A stretch of DNA of 64,000 nucleotides from Hyphomicrobiales bacterium. GTDB lineage: Bacteria; Pseudomonadota; Alphaproteobacteria; Rhizobiales; Rhizobiaceae. The stretch is from positions 321,599 through 385,598 of the forward strand of contig UCIV01000003.1 in assembly GCA_900472575.1 (NCBI GenBank). The letters are read 5' to 3'. Below, piece after piece: positions 21,599-30,573 of this stretch. Numbering within the stretch: position 1 is the stretch's first letter; every line of letters begins with the position of its first letter. A program made the translations under genes and the position numbers. The notes beneath the pieces were generated by a model that did not search any database, was not told where the DNA came from, and saw only the letters and a program-made list of their open reading frames with translations.

Positions 21599-22624
21599 TT
21601 GAAAACTTCTTCTTTCCTGGCAGGCGTAGCGCCCGCCTTTTCCGTTTTTGCTATTTCCGTCCTGTCTCTTTCGTCGCCGGCATCAGCCCAGGTGGCTGAC
21701 AGCCTCACCATTTACAACGCCCAGCACGAAGGGCTGACCAAGGAATGGGTGGACGCCTTTACCGAGGAGACTGGTATCGTCGTAACCGTTCGCAATGGTG
21801 GCGACATGGAAATCGCCAACCAGATCGTACAGGAGGGGGCAAACTCTCCGGCAGACGTATTCCTCACCGAGAACTCGCCGGCGATGGCGTTGGTGGATGG
21901 CAAGGGTCTGTTCGAGCCGATCGACAAGGCCACGCTCGATCAGGTGCCGGAACAGTTCCGGCCGGCGAACGGCCATTGGACGGGCATTGCCGCTCGCTCC
22001 ACTGTCTTTGCCTATGACAAGACGAAGCTGACGGAAGACAAGCTGCCGAAATCCCTGCTGGATCTGGCCAAGCCCGAATGGAAGGGGCGTTGGGCCGCAT
22101 CGCCGTCAGGTGCCGATTTCCAGGCGATCGTCGGCGCCCTGCTCCAGTTGAAGGGCGAAGAGCAGACTGCGGCATGGCTGAAGGGCATGAAGGAAAACTT
22201 CACCTCCATCCGCGGCAACTCGACGGCGATGAAGGCGGTCAATGCCGGCCAGATCGAAGGCGCAGTGATTTATCACTACTATTATTTCGGTGATCAGGCG
22301 AAGACCGGCGAGAACAGCAAGAACGTCTCGCTGCACTATTTCAAGAACCAGGATCCGGGCGCTTTCGTCTCGATTTCGGGCGGTGGCATTCTCGCATCCT
22401 CCAAGCACAAGCAGCAGGCGCAGGCTTTCCTCAAATGGGTTGCCGGCAAGGGCGGCCAGAAGATCCTGCGTGACGGCACCTCGTTCGAATATGCCGTCGG
22501 CAAGGACGAAGCCTCCAACAAGGCGCTTGTGCCGCTCGCCGACCTGCAGGCGCCCAAGGTCGAGCCGACCGAGCTCAACAATGCCAAGGTCACCGACATG
22601 CTGACGGCCGCCGGCATTCTCTAA
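21599..22624 (+). CDS. Ferric iron ABC transporter, periplasmic substrate-binding protein (FbpA/AfuA/SfuA type)
   Basis: 341 residues with a signal peptide cut near SPASAQVAD (about 31). The mature protein is a class II iron-binding protein: LTIYNAQHEGLTKEW at the start, ADVFLTENSPAM, and the tyrosine pair in VIYHYYYFGD (about 222-229) used for Fe(III) binding in this family. The first codon is TTG with GGAGG 5 nt before it. First gene of an operon with a double permease and an ATPase; a 30-bp palindrome follows, which may raise its dose relative to the permease. Confidence 0.92.
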   Translation: MKTSSFLAGVAPAFSVFAISVLSLSSPASAQVADSLTIYNAQHEGLTKEWVDAFTEETGIVVTVRNGGDMEIANQIVQEGANSPADVFLTENSPAMALVDGKGLFEPIDKATLDQVPEQFRPANGHWTGIAARSTVFAYDKTKLTEDKLPKSLLDLAKPEWKGRWAASPSGADFQAIVGALLQLKGEEQTAAWLKGMKENFTSIRGNSTAMKAVNAGQIEGAVIYHYYYFGDQAKTGENSKNVSLHYFKNQDPGAFVSISGGGILASSKHKQQAQAFLKWVAGKGGQKILRDGTSFEYAVGKDEASNKALVPLADLQAPKVEPTELNNAKVTDMLTAAGIL

Positions 22625-22664
22625 GAGCTGATGCCTTTCCTGAGCCTATAATTCCAGTTAAAGG

Positions 22665-22694
22665 GAGAGGTCGCAGATGCATCTGCGACCTCTC
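22665..22694. repeat. Perfect 30-bp palindrome between binding-protein and permease genes
   Basis: Fifteen-base arms beginning GAGAGGTCGCAGATG, with no spacer. There is no T-run after it, so it is not a standard terminator. In RNA it would make a very stable hairpin at the 3' end of the binding-protein cistron, like the stabilising or attenuating hairpins found at this place in other ABC operons. Confidence 0.8.
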
Positions 22695-22712
22695 GTCATA
22701 TTCAGGTAATCC

Positions 22713-24281
22713 ATGACGTCTTTCGCCGACAGCAAGCCGCTTTCCATGCCACTTCCCCGTCTCCGGTCGGGAACGCGCGGAACGTTTGTTTTGGCCGTCA
22801 TCATGGCGTTTCTGGCGCTGCTGCCGCTCGGTTTCGTTTTCTGGGCAACCGCCGTAACGGGCTGGGAAACCGCATCGCAGATGATCTTTAGGCCGCGTGT
22901 CGGCGAGTTGATGACCAATACGCTGCTGCTGGTGCTGTTTACGGTGCCGCTTGCAACCCTGCTCGCCACTGCGCTTGCGTGGCTGACGGAGCGCAGCGAC
23001 CTGCCGTTTGCAAGGACGTGGTCGGCGCTCTGCGTCGCGCCGCTCGCCATTCCCGCCTTCGTGCATTCCTATGCCTGGATCGGCATGTGGCCGGGTTTCC
23101 ACGGATTGCCTGCCGGTATCGCGATTTCCGTCACGGCCTATTTTCCGTTTCTCTATCTGCCGATCTCGGCAGCGCTTCGGCTTCTCGATCCGGCGCTCGA
23201 AGACCAGGCCGCTTCGCTCGGCCTTTCCGATGCGGCCGTTTTTCGCCGTGTGGTGCTGCCGCAACTGAGGCTGTCCATTCTCGGTGGCGGATTGCTGGTC
23301 GGCTTACATCTTCTGGCCGAATACGGCCTCTATGCGATGATCCGCTTCGACACGTTTACAACCGCGATCGTCGACCAGTTCCAGTCGACCTATAACGGCG
23401 TGGCGGCGAACATGCTGGCTCTGGTGCTGGTTTTATGCTGCCTCGTCCTGCTCGGTTTCGATGCGGGCTTGAGAGGCCGTCGGCGTTATGCTCGCATCGG
23501 CTCCGGCGTGGCGAGGAAGGCGAGGAAAGTCTCTCTCGGCCGCTGGCATTATGTCTGCGTGCTGTTGCCAATTGCAGCGGTCGCTTTTGCGCTGGGGATC
23601 CCGGCCGTTACCCTCTCGCATTGGCTGATCGCCGGCGGCGTGGAAATCTGGCGGATGAACGAAATCGGCCTGGCGCTTGCCCAGACGCTCGTGATCTGTG
23701 TGGTCGGCGGGCTTGCAACGACGCTTGCAGCGCTTCCCATCGCTTGGCTTTCGGTTCGCCGCCCCAGTCGCGGAAGCCGGATCATCGAGGGGTGTTATTA
23801 TCTCGCCAGTTCGATGCCAGGCGTGGTCGTGGCGCTGGCGCTGGTGACGATCACGGTCAGGGTGGCGCTGCCGCTTTACCAGACGGTTGCAACGATCGTG
23901 CTTGCCTATGTCATCATGTTCCTGCCACGCGCACTTGTCAGTCTTCGCGCCAGCATCGCGCAGGTGCCGGCGGAGCTTGAACAGGCGGCTGCGAGCCTCG
24001 GGCGTTCGCCGGCCAACGCGCTGTGGTCGACCACCGTCAGGCTGGCGGCGCCAGGGGCCGCAGCAGCAGTGGCGCTCTCATCACTCGGCATCATGAACGA
24101 ACTGACCGCAACGCAGATGCTGGCGCCGAACGGTACCCGCACGCTTGCCATGGCCTTCTGGGCGCTGACCAGCGAGATCGATTATGCGGGGGCTGCACCC
24201 TATGCGCTGCTGATGATTCTGTTCTCGCTGCCGATGACGGCACTTCTCCACCATCAATCGAAAAAGATCGCCGGCCGATGA
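22713..24281 (+). CDS. Ferric iron ABC transporter permease (FbpB/SfuB type)
   Basis: 522 residues, about twelve membrane helices forming two fused permease halves. Both ATPase-contact (EAA) loops are visible: [20 protein letters not shown] (~166-185) and [20 protein letters not shown] (~423-442). One chain thus supplies the whole membrane channel, as usual for the FbpB family. Overlaps the ATPase gene by 4 nt (ATGA). Confidence 0.93.
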   Translation: MTSFADSKPLSMPLPRLRSGTRGTFVLAVIMAFLALLPLGFVFWATAVTGWETASQMIFRPRVGELMTNTLLLVLFTVPLATLLATALAWLTERSDLPFARTWSALCVAPLAIPAFVHSYAWIGMWPGFHGLPAGIAISVTAYFPFLYLPISAALRLLDPALEDQAASLGLSDAAVFRRVVLPQLRLSILGGGLLVGLHLLAEYGLYAMIRFDTFTTAIVDQFQSTYNGVAANMLALVLVLCCLVLLGFDAGLRGRRRYARIGSGVARKARKVSLGRWHYVCVLLPIAAVAFALGIPAVTLSHWLIAGGVEIWRMNEIGLALAQTLVICVVGGLATTLAALPIAWLSVRRPSRGSRIIEGCYYLASSMPGVVVALALVTITVRVALPLYQTVATIVLAYVIMFLPRALVSLRASIAQVPAELEQAAASLGRSPANALWSTTVRLAAPGAAAAVALSSLGIMNELTATQMLAPNGTRTLAMAFWALTSEIDYAGAAPYALLMILFSLPMTALLHHQSKKIAGR

Positions 24282-25327
24282 GTTTTGTAGAGATCCAGGG
24301 ACTACGCAAGAATTTTGGGCCTGTAGTGGCTCTCGACGGGATCGATCTTACCGTCGAGCGCGGCAGCCGCACTGTCGTCGTCGGGCCTTCCGGTTGCGGC
24401 AAGACCACGCTGTTGCGCCTGATTGCCGGTTTCGAGGTGGCGGATGCGGGCCGTATCGTTATCGGTGGCGATACTCTGGCCGATGGTGTGAGTGCAATGC
24501 CGGCACATAAGCGCAATATCGGCATCGTCGCGCAGGACGGGTGCCTGTTTCCGCATCTGACCGTTGCCGGTAACATCGTCTTCGGCATGACGGAAGAGCC
24601 GTCGGCGAGGCAGCGAACGGCCGCGGAATTGATGGAAATGGTCGGGCTGGAGCGTTCAATGCTGGTGAGGCGCCCGGACGAGCTTTCCGGCGGGCAGCAG
24701 CAGCGCGTGGCGCTAGCGCGCGCGCTTGCCCGCAAGCCGCGACTGATGCTGCTCGATGAGCCCTTCTCCGCGCTCGATACGGGCCTTCGGGCTCAGACGC
24801 GCAAGGCGATCGGCAACGTGTTGAAAGAGGAGGGGATCGCGACGCTGCTCGTCACTCACGATCAAGCCGAAGCGCTGCTCTTTGCCGATCAGCTAGCGGT
24901 GATGCGGGGAGGCATTCTCGTGCAATCCGGCCGGCCGCGTGATGTCTATTCGCGCCCGATCGACGCGGCGACGGCCGCGTTTCTCGGCGAAGCGATCGTC
25001 CTGCCGGCCGAGATCGCGGATGGATATGCTCATTGCGTGCTGGGGCGGCTGCCGCTTGCTGCCTCCGTGGCTCCCGCGCGGCAGGTGACGATCATGCTGC
25101 GGCCAGAGCAGATCAGCGTCACCGAGCCGGGTGAAAGGGCCTGTGAACGGGAAATTCGCGGACGCGTGGTCGAGGCCGGTTTCCGCGGCTCGACCAGCGA
25201 TCTGCGCATCGTTCTACGCGAAAACGAGAATATCGTCCTCAACATCGAAGTGCCGAGTTCAGTCGACGTGATCGCAGGTCAGGAAATTGCTCTGCGTGTC
25301 TCGGGAGCCGCGCACGTATTCAGCTGA
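24278..25327 (+). CDS. Ferric iron ABC transporter ATP-binding protein (FbpC/AfuC type)
   Basis: 349 residues. Walker [13 protein letters not shown], signature [15 protein letters not shown], Walker [13 protein letters not shown], and switch [11 protein letters not shown] are intact. A C-terminal TOBE-like region (~240-349) has [10 protein letters not shown]. Energises uptake of iron through the adjacent permease. The ATG at 24278 overlaps the permease stop; an earlier in-frame start within the permease is not credible. Confidence 0.94.
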   Translation: MSFVEIQGLRKNFGPVVALDGIDLTVERGSRTVVVGPSGCGKTTLLRLIAGFEVADAGRIVIGGDTLADGVSAMPAHKRNIGIVAQDGCLFPHLTVAGNIVFGMTEEPSARQRTAAELMEMVGLERSMLVRRPDELSGGQQQRVALARALARKPRLMLLDEPFSALDTGLRAQTRKAIGNVLKEEGIATLLVTHDQAEALLFADQLAVMRGGILVQSGRPRDVYSRPIDAATAAFLGEAIVLPAEIADGYAHCVLGRLPLAASVAPARQVTIMLRPEQISVTEPGERACEREIRGRVVEAGFRGSTSDLRIVLRENENIVLNIEVPSSVDVIAGQEIALRVSGAAHVFS

Positions 25328-25400
25328 TTTTGTTCCAGAGACGGGAACCGGGAACATTGACCAAACGTTATCCGGCCATCGCAATCAAGGACACAAATCC

Positions 25401-25574
25401 ATGCTGAAATGGGCGCTCATTTTCCTCGTCATTTCCCTGATTTCGGGTTTCCTCGGCTTCTCGGGAGTTTCCGCCGCGACGGCAGGCATCGCCAAGATCC
25501 TGTTCTTCCTGTTCCTGGTTATCTTCCTGGTCTTCCTCGTGCTTGCGCTTATGGCGGGCAGTGCGATCATGTGA
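25401..25574 (+). CDS. DUF1328 / UPF0391 small membrane protein
   Basis: 57 residues, [20 protein letters not shown] at the start, then a second hydrophobic segment from ~32. It matches the DUF1328 (UPF0391, YtjA-like) family of two-helix membrane proteins of unknown function. It stands 73 nt behind the iron operon, with its own terminator following. Confidence 0.88.
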   Translation: MLKWALIFLVISLISGFLGFSGVSAATAGIAKILFFLFLVIFLVFLVLALMAGSAIM

Positions 25575-25598
25575 TCGCTTGAAAGCCTTAAAACGATG

Positions 25599-25620
25599 AA
25601 GCCGCCCTTGCGGGCGGCTT
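25599..25620. terminator. Bidirectional hairpin terminator
   Basis: AAGCCGCCC, TTGC loop, GGGCGGCTT; a short T-run follows on the plus strand (CTTTG) and a TTTT lies a few bases on along the minus strand. It sits between two convergent genes (25574 and 25650). Confidence 0.7.
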
Positions 25621-25649
25621 TGACGTGTTCCGGCGAAGCTATATGGACG

Positions 25650-25886
25650 TCATCGTCCCGGGTGTGTCTGGGCGAAGACGAGCAATTGCCAGACGACCGG
25701 CCCCAGAAGCGAATGCTCGTGATGGCTTTTCGGGATCGTTGCCCCCTTGTCGACGACAATCTCGTCACCACAGGCCCGACAGCGGTAGATGCCGGCATTG
25801 GTGACGGGCTGTCCAGGCTTATAGTCCTGGTCGAAGGCCCACGAATTGGCCTGAACGAGGCGGTCAGAATATTTGTACTGTGCCAT
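25650..25886 (-). CDS. Small conserved protein with one CxxC motif, function unknown
   Basis: 78 residues starting MAQYKYSDRLVQANSWAFDQ. A single knuckle YRCRACGDEIV (about 36-46) followed by the SHHEHS segment suggests a metal-binding small protein, similar in look to short rhizobial hypothetical proteins. The start at 25886 is chosen because AGAAGCAGG lies upstream and the extra 39 residues of a longer frame look non-coding. Confidence 0.6.
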   Translation of the reverse strand: MAQYKYSDRLVQANSWAFDQDYKPGQPVTNAGIYRCRACGDEIVVDKGATIPKSHHEHSLLGPVVWQLLVFAQTHPGR

Positions 25887-26272
25887 CCTGCTTCTCTCGG
25901 ATCGATGCCTTTGGTCGGCGCAAGACTGCCCAAAACAAGTGACCAAACAGTAATTTAGGTCTGAGGCATTGCAGATTTTTTGCCTTTTGGCAGGTTTCGA
26001 CAAAGATTTCTTCGCCGCAGGATTGCATGAGCATTCGACATTGTAATCCAGGGTGAATATACGCGACCTGATTTGTTATCCTTCAGCGGAATGGGGCGGG
26101 CCTTCTGGTTCTGCCAGGGAGAGCAGGAACGAGGCGCAGGCTATGACGACCTGATCTGTCCTGAAGCAACATGATTGCGCTCTGCGCCGAGGCTTTCATC
26201 TGTCCAGACCCATTAAGAAGGCGATTTGTCGACAGGCGCGGAACGTGTACTGACGTCTGCAGGAGATAGTCG
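25887..26272. other. 386-bp stretch without a recognised gene
   Basis: Moderately AT-rich near 25940-26080. I see no convincing gene, RNA or strong hairpin. It must contain the promoters of the divergent small genes at 25886 and 26273. Confidence 0.4.
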
Positions 26273-26473
26273 ATGAACGTCAGCAATCCCGTCGAAGGCG
26301 ATAAGCCGCCGCCGAAGCGAAAGCCGATATGGCCATGGCTGGCTATGCTGGTTCTCACGCTCGCGATAATTTACACCCATCATCGAATATCTTTGATCAT
26401 CGATGACCTGGCGCAGATGGCGAGAGATTTTATCCAGTTGCTACGATGGGTTCTTGCAAAGCTGGAGGGCTAA
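26273..26473 (+). CDS. Small single-pass membrane protein, function unknown
   Basis: 66 residues: a proline/lysine-rich N-terminus (GDKPPPKRKPIWPW), one hydrophobic helix (~22-40) and an amphipathic tail ending VLAKLEG. AGGAGA stands 7 nt before the ATG, which supports translation. No family recognised. Confidence 0.5.
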   Translation: MNVSNPVEGDKPPPKRKPIWPWLAMLVLTLAIIYTHHRISLIIDDLAQMARDFIQLLRWVLAKLEG

Positions 26474-26564
26474 TCGGAAGATAGGAAAAACTGGCCGGAG
26501 CGGACTTTCCGAGTTGGTTCAGCCGAACCCAGCGGCGCTATTCGTGCGTCTTCCAGAAATGCAA

Positions 26565-26588
26565 AAGGCCTTGTCATTACAAGGCCTT
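26565..26588 (-). terminator. Terminator of tRNA-Val
   Basis: AAGGCCTTG stem with a 6-nt loop; on the minus strand followed by TTTTGC. Placed 17 nt after the tRNA 3' end. Confidence 0.82.
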
Positions 26589-26605
26589 GCCGAAAGTTCG
26601 GATGG

Positions 26606-26677
<72 letters not shown>

Positions 26678-26840
26678 ATCCGATGTCGGCGCATAGACCA
26701 TACCGTGATCGGGGCGTCAACTGGTTTTTTGGAAGAAATGCGAAGCTTTTTTGACAGGCCCGGATTTCCGGGATTTTTGTGCCTGTGGATGATTGAAGGC
26801 GGGATTGGGGGGCGGTATGTGCCGATCCCAAAACACAAAA

Positions 26841-26858
26841 GGCGCCCGATTGGGCGCC
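26841..26858 (-). terminator. Terminator of cpdR
   Basis: GGCGCCC, GATT loop, GGGCGCC; on the minus strand followed by TTTTGTGTTTTG. Located 32 nt after the cpdR stop. Confidence 0.85.
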
Positions 26859-26890
26859 TCGATCGTTCGTCTGATTCCGAAAAAAATGAT

Positions 26891-27256
26891 TCAGGCTGCA
26901 GCGAGCATCTTGTTCACTTCGTCGACGAGGTCACGAAGGTGGAAAGGCTTCGACAGGACCTTGGCGTCCTTTGGGGCCTTCGAATCGGAATTCAGGGCAA
27001 CGGCGGCAAAGCCGGTGATGAACATCACCTTGAGGTCCGGATCGAGTTCGGTGGCGCGGCGGGCAAGCTCGATGCCATCCATCTCCGGCATAACGATGTC
27101 GGTCAGGAGAAGAGAGAAGGGCTCTTCGCGAAGCCGGTCATAGGCGCTTGCGCCATTGTCGAAAGAGGCGACCTTATATCCCGCCTTTTCCAGTGCCTTC
27201 ACCAGAAAACGGCGCATATCGTTGTCGTCTTCGGCGAGAAGGATTTTCTGTATCAT
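26891..27256 (-). CDS. cpdR: Single-domain response regulator CpdR
   Basis: 121 residues, a stand-alone receiver domain with acidic pocket ED at 9-11, phosphoacceptor Asp53 (LLTDIVMPEMDG), Thr in FITG and Lys in LSKPF. The ILLAEDDNDMRRFLVKALE start is typical of CpdR, which when unphosphorylated directs ClpXP to cell-cycle substrates in Caulobacter and Sinorhizobium. Divergent from the N-formylglutamate amidohydrolase gene, a neighbourhood I associate with rhizobial cpdR. Confidence 0.88.
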   Translation of the reverse strand: MIQKILLAEDDNDMRRFLVKALEKAGYKVASFDNGASAYDRLREEPFSLLLTDIVMPEMDGIELARRATELDPDLKVMFITGFAAVALNSDSKAPKDAKVLSKPFHLRDLVDEVNKMLAAA

Positions 27257-27318
27257 CGTCGGGACCGTATCCGTGCATGCCTGAGGTTGTATGAGCCTTC
27301 CATAATGCCGGCTTACGG

Positions 27319-27333
27319 TAAATTTCCGTTTAA
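27319..27333. promoter_or_regulatory. Possible CtrA box
   Basis: TAAA-N7-TTAA followed by CC, one mismatch from the CtrA consensus TTAA-N7-TTAA. It lies about 63 nt upstream of cpdR, a gene that depends on CtrA in Caulobacter. Weak evidence: the motif is short. Confidence 0.35.
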
Positions 27334-27436
27334 CCGACGCGGAACGGCGTTTGGTGGGCTATACATAGTATGGACTTGGCGTCGGGCAACTGGCAACATG
27401 CCACATCAGACTTGTTCGTGACATGGTAAAGGCAGG

Positions 27437-28324
27437 ATGGATCAGTCGACGGGAGATTTTCAGGAATTCGAAGTCAGAGAACCCGCGTCGCAGACCATTC
27501 CATTCGTCTTCAATTCACCGCATAGCGGCAACCATTTTCCTGTGGATTTCCTCGCGAGCAGCCATCTGGACTCGCTTTCGATCCGGCGTTCTGCCGATCA
27601 TTACGTCGATGAGCTTTTTGCCGATGCCCCTGAACTGGGAGCCCCGCTTCTCGTTGCACACTTTCCGCGTGCATATCTCGATGTCAACCGCGAACCGTAC
27701 GAATTGGACCCGCGCATGTTCGACGGGCCGCTGCCGCCCTATGTGAATATAGGGTCGATGAGGGTTGCAGGTGGTCTCGGGACGATTCCGCGGATTGTGG
27801 CGGAGAACATGGAAATCTACCGCAAGCGGCTTTCCGTCGATGAGGGATTGTCCCGTATCGAGACGATTTATAAACCTTACCACGCCTGCCTGCGAAAACT
27901 GATCGCGCGCACCCATGCTCGGTTCGGCATCGGCATCCTGATCGACTGCCATTCGATGCCGGGCAATGTCCGTCTCTCCGGTTCGGATGTGCGGCCGGAT
28001 TTCATTATTGGTGATCGTTACGGAACGAGTGCGTCGGCCGAGCTTTCGCGCGCAGCGCTGCAGTTCTTCGATGACATGGGTTTTTCCGCCGTGCGCAACA
28101 AGCCATATGCGGGCGGGTTCATTACCGAGCATTACGGTCGGCCGGTTCGCGGGCTGCATGCGCTGCAGATCGAGATCAATCGTGGCCTTTATGTCGATGA
28201 GGTGACGCTGGAGAAGAAGGCGGAGTTCCCGCTTGTTGCTGCAGCGCTTTCCACCTTCATGCGGCAGATGGCGGAGCTCGTCGGTGATTTCGCCGATGAT
28301 GCAGGCGCTCTCGCGGCGGAATAG
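27437..28324 (+). CDS. N-formylglutamate amidohydrolase family protein
   Basis: 295 residues. The FGase family signatures NSPHSGNHFP (~27-36), RSADHYVDELF, PRAYLDVNREPYELDPRMF and IDCHSMPG are present, providing the His/Asp/Glu metal ligands. The family removes formyl or acyl groups from glutamate-type substrates, classically in histidine degradation (HutG), but no hut genes are near, so the real substrate is open. Start ATG 27437 with AAAGG upstream. Confidence 0.88.
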   Translation: MDQSTGDFQEFEVREPASQTIPFVFNSPHSGNHFPVDFLASSHLDSLSIRRSADHYVDELFADAPELGAPLLVAHFPRAYLDVNREPYELDPRMFDGPLPPYVNIGSMRVAGGLGTIPRIVAENMEIYRKRLSVDEGLSRIETIYKPYHACLRKLIARTHARFGIGILIDCHSMPGNVRLSGSDVRPDFIIGDRYGTSASAELSRAALQFFDDMGFSAVRNKPYAGGFITEHYGRPVRGLHALQIEINRGLYVDEVTLEKKAEFPLVAAALSTFMRQMAELVGDFADDAGALAAE

Positions 28325-28395
28325 CCGCGTTCTCAAGATTCCAGCTTGTATTCCTGAATTTGCCGGGCCTTGCGCGCGTCGGCTGACGTGCGGGC

Positions 28396-28473
28396 AAAAA
28401 AAACCGCGCTCATCGCGCGGCTAAGTCTAGGGAGGAAACACCCAAGGAGGGTATTTACAGTCAAAGACTGTGA
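28396..28473 (-). ncRNA. Small RNA of the suhB / alpha-r8 (MmgR-like) family
   Basis: On the minus strand a sigma-70 promoter (28508-28479) leads to a transcript of about 78 nt ending in a strong terminator: CCGCGCGATGAGCGCGG followed by eight T. Between lie two unpaired-looking anti-ribosome-site blocks, CCCTCC and CCTCCC, as expected for an Hfq-type antisense regulator, and a 5' stem ACAGTCTTTGACTGT. The length and the place next to an inositol-monophosphatase-family gene fit the rhizobial suhB motif, known in Sinorhizobium as MmgR, which limits PHB granule accumulation. Family assignment is from memory and not aligned. Confidence 0.8.
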
Positions 28474-28478
28474 TTAGG

Positions 28479-28508
28479 AAAATACGGCCAGTTATGCACA
28501 ATTGTCAA
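28479..28508 (-). promoter_or_regulatory. Sigma-70 promoter of the sRNA
   Basis: TTGACA (28508-28503), 18-bp spacer, TATTTT (28484-28479), reading on the minus strand. The predicted start at about 28473 gives a 78-nt RNA. Confidence 0.8.
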
Positions 28509-28663
28509 GCATGTTTTTCGAATGACTAAATTTGCGTCATTTTTGGGCTTTCTGATTAAGGGGTCGGCATCGAAAGCGGTTTTCTTTGGCAGAAGGACGC
28601 CTTAAGAAGGATTTGACCTGCCTACGCTCAACGTTTTCACGCCACAAACCCAAGGATTTGCCG

Positions 28664-29440
28664 ATGTTGCCTGACCGCGATTTCTTCGATGCGCTTGCCG
28701 ATGCCGCCAAGGGTGAGACGCTGCCGCGGTTTCGCACCGGAATTTCCGTCGTCAACAAACTGGCCGGCGGTTTCGATCCGGTAACAGAAGGTGACCGCGC
28801 AGCTGAAACGGCTATCCGTGCGCTGATTGAAGAGCGTTTTCCCGAACATGGCATACTTGGCGAGGAGCATGAAAGCATCGGGCTCGATCGCGAGCATGTC
28901 TGGGTGATCGATCCGATCGACGGAACGCGGGCGTTCATTTCCGGCCTGCCTGTCTGGGGCACGCTGATCGGTTTCCGCTCCAATGGACGCGCGACGATGG
29001 GGATGATGGACCAGCCGTTCATCGGCGAGCGTTATTTCGCCGATGGCAATCGTTCGTGGTATTCGGGGCCGGACGGCGAGCGGCAGATTTCGGTGCGTGA
29101 CTGCGGATCGCTTTCCGATGCCATCCTGTTCACGACCTCGCCGCATATCTTTCAGGGGGATGATCTGAAGCGCTATCGGGCCGTCGAGGAGAAGGTGCGG
29201 CTGTTTCGGTATGGCTGCGATTGTTATGCCTATGCGCTGCTTGCGGCGGGGCATGTCGATCTCGTCGTCGAAAATAGCCTGCAGCCGTATGATGTCGGGG
29301 CGCTGATCCCGATCATCGAACAGGCCGGCGGTATCATCACGACCTGGGACGGTGGCCGACCGGAGAATGGCGGCAATATCATCGCAGCCGGCTCGAAGGC
29401 CGTTTACGAGCAGGCTATGGCGTTGCTCGACGGGCGGTGA
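28664..29440 (+). CDS. hisN: Histidinol-phosphatase / inositol monophosphatase family protein (HisN type)
   Basis: 258 residues. Inositol-monophosphatase fold with Mg ligands in GEEHES (~66), WVIDPIDGTRAFISG (~83-97) and the C-terminal PYDVGALIPIIEQAGG. This compact form is annotated as HisN in alphaproteobacteria, where it performs the eighth step of histidine synthesis; a general suhB-like phosphatase is the alternative. Start ATG 28664 is preferred over an upstream frame from 28586 because the family begins here. The sRNA lies upstream on the opposite strand. Confidence 0.82.
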   Translation: MLPDRDFFDALADAAKGETLPRFRTGISVVNKLAGGFDPVTEGDRAAETAIRALIEERFPEHGILGEEHESIGLDREHVWVIDPIDGTRAFISGLPVWGTLIGFRSNGRATMGMMDQPFIGERYFADGNRSWYSGPDGERQISVRDCGSLSDAILFTTSPHIFQGDDLKRYRAVEEKVRLFRYGCDCYAYALLAAGHVDLVVENSLQPYDVGALIPIIEQAGGIITTWDGGRPENGGNIIAAGSKAVYEQAMALLDGR

Positions 29441-29449
29441 TCAAGATCG

Positions 29450-30517
29450 TCAGGCGGCGGTTTCTGCCATTTCCAGCCCGCCATCGAGGCCGGGCATGAA
29501 GGTCTCGATCGCATCCATGGCCTGGGCGCGATAGATATCCTTCTCCTGAAACAGTTCGTGCCGGCCACCGGTGACGGGGATGAGCTGTCCGGCACGAAAA
29601 TTCCGCGACAGATTTTCCTGCAGGCGGTAGGGCACGACGCCGTCGAGCACGGGTGCGAGGATCAATGTCGGGATGGTGATTTCCATCAGGTGCGACTGCA
29701 GTGATACGCGGGAGGCTGCTTTCAGCGTTTCGTGCACCCAGCGCGCCGTGGGAGCGCCGACAGTCAGGTCTTCGAAACTGCGATAAAGTTCGAGATTACG
29801 TTCGAAACGCTTCCGGTCTCCCGTCAGGCCATTGCCCTCGAAGGGGATCAGTCGTCGGTCGCCGCCGAGCTGTACGCCACCGAAACCGGTCCAGGACATC
29901 AGTCGCGCCAGAGGGCGGGCGAATTTTTCCGATGCGGGCTGACCATGGAAGCCGACATAGGGGGATGCGAGCGCCATCCTGCTGATACGGTTCGACAGGC
30001 GCGGTGCGACTGAGAGGGCAATCAGCGCGCCGGTGGAATGGGCTACAAGGAAGAAGGGCAGGCGGGCATCCGGCAGAACGACCTGTTCCAGAAAGATCTC
30101 GAGATCCTTCTCGTAATCGGAAAAGCGCCGGACATGCCCTTTCCTGGCATCTTTCTTCAGCCGGTCGGATCCGCCTTGCCCGCGCAGGTCATATGTTGCG
30201 ACCCACAGGCCCATCGCGTTCAGATGGCGGATGGTCTCGAAATATTTCTCGATGAACTCGTTGCGACCCTGCAGCAAAACGATGGTGCCGCGTGCCGGCA
30301 CGATATCCGATCGGAACAGGCCGTAGCGGATTTTCACGCCGCGATGGCCGGCAAAATAGCCCGCGGAGTAATTGTCCGGCGCAGGGTTTTCCGGCGTGGG
30401 GCGAAGGATGTCGTGGCTGATCTGGTTCTCGCTCATGAATTCAGCGTTAGGCGAGTGCGGCTGCAGGTCAAGCAAAATCGCGTCTTCCAGAATTATGCGT
30501 GGAGCGTGGGTGGACAT
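29450..30517 (-). CDS. Alpha/beta hydrolase (lysophospholipase L2 / serine aminopeptidase S33 type)
   Basis: About 355 residues. Oxyanion region LLQGRNEFIEKYFETI, then YDLRGQGGSDR, nucleophile elbow VAHSTGALIAL (Ser in the usual GHSMGG place but with A and T variants), Asp in LAPVLDGVVP and His in GGRHELFQ near the C-terminus. Matches the PldB-like lysophospholipase/monoglyceride lipase group. No signal peptide. The start is uncertain: ATG 30541 abuts the Zur-type palindrome with no ribosome site, so I give 30517; an ATG at 30436 is also possible. Confidence 0.85.
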   Translation of the reverse strand: MSTHAPRIILEDAILLDLQPHSPNAEFMSENQISHDILRPTPENPAPDNYSAGYFAGHRGVKIRYGLFRSDIVPARGTIVLLQGRNEFIEKYFETIRHLNAMGLWVATYDLRGQGGSDRLKKDARKGHVRRFSDYEKDLEIFLEQVVLPDARLPFFLVAHSTGALIALSVAPRLSNRISRMALASPYVGFHGQPASEKFARPLARLMSWTGFGGVQLGGDRRLIPFEGNGLTGDRKRFERNLELYRSFEDLTVGAPTARWVHETLKAASRVSLQSHLMEITIPTLILAPVLDGVVPYRLQENLSRNFRAGQLIPVTGGRHELFQEKDIYRAQAMDAIETFMPGLDGGLEMAETAA

Positions 30518-30544
30518 GGGTGGCGTAACTGTATAACGCATCGT

Positions 30545-30564
30545 ATGTAATGTTATTACATATA
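30545..30564. promoter_or_regulatory. Zur-type operator
   Basis: ATGTAAT-GTT-ATTACAT is a perfect 7-bp inverted repeat (30545-30561). Aligned with the alphaproteobacterial Zur palindrome as I remember it (GTAATGTTATAACATTAC), 14 of 18 positions from 30547 match. It stands 13 nt upstream of the zinc-chaperone ATG, between two divergent genes. Confidence 0.65.
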
Positions 30565-30573
30565 GGAGAGGTT

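Noticed and set aside
22665..22694. The 30-bp palindrome as a rho-independent terminator
   Set aside because: No T-run follows on either strand, and the permease and ATPase downstream need read-through.
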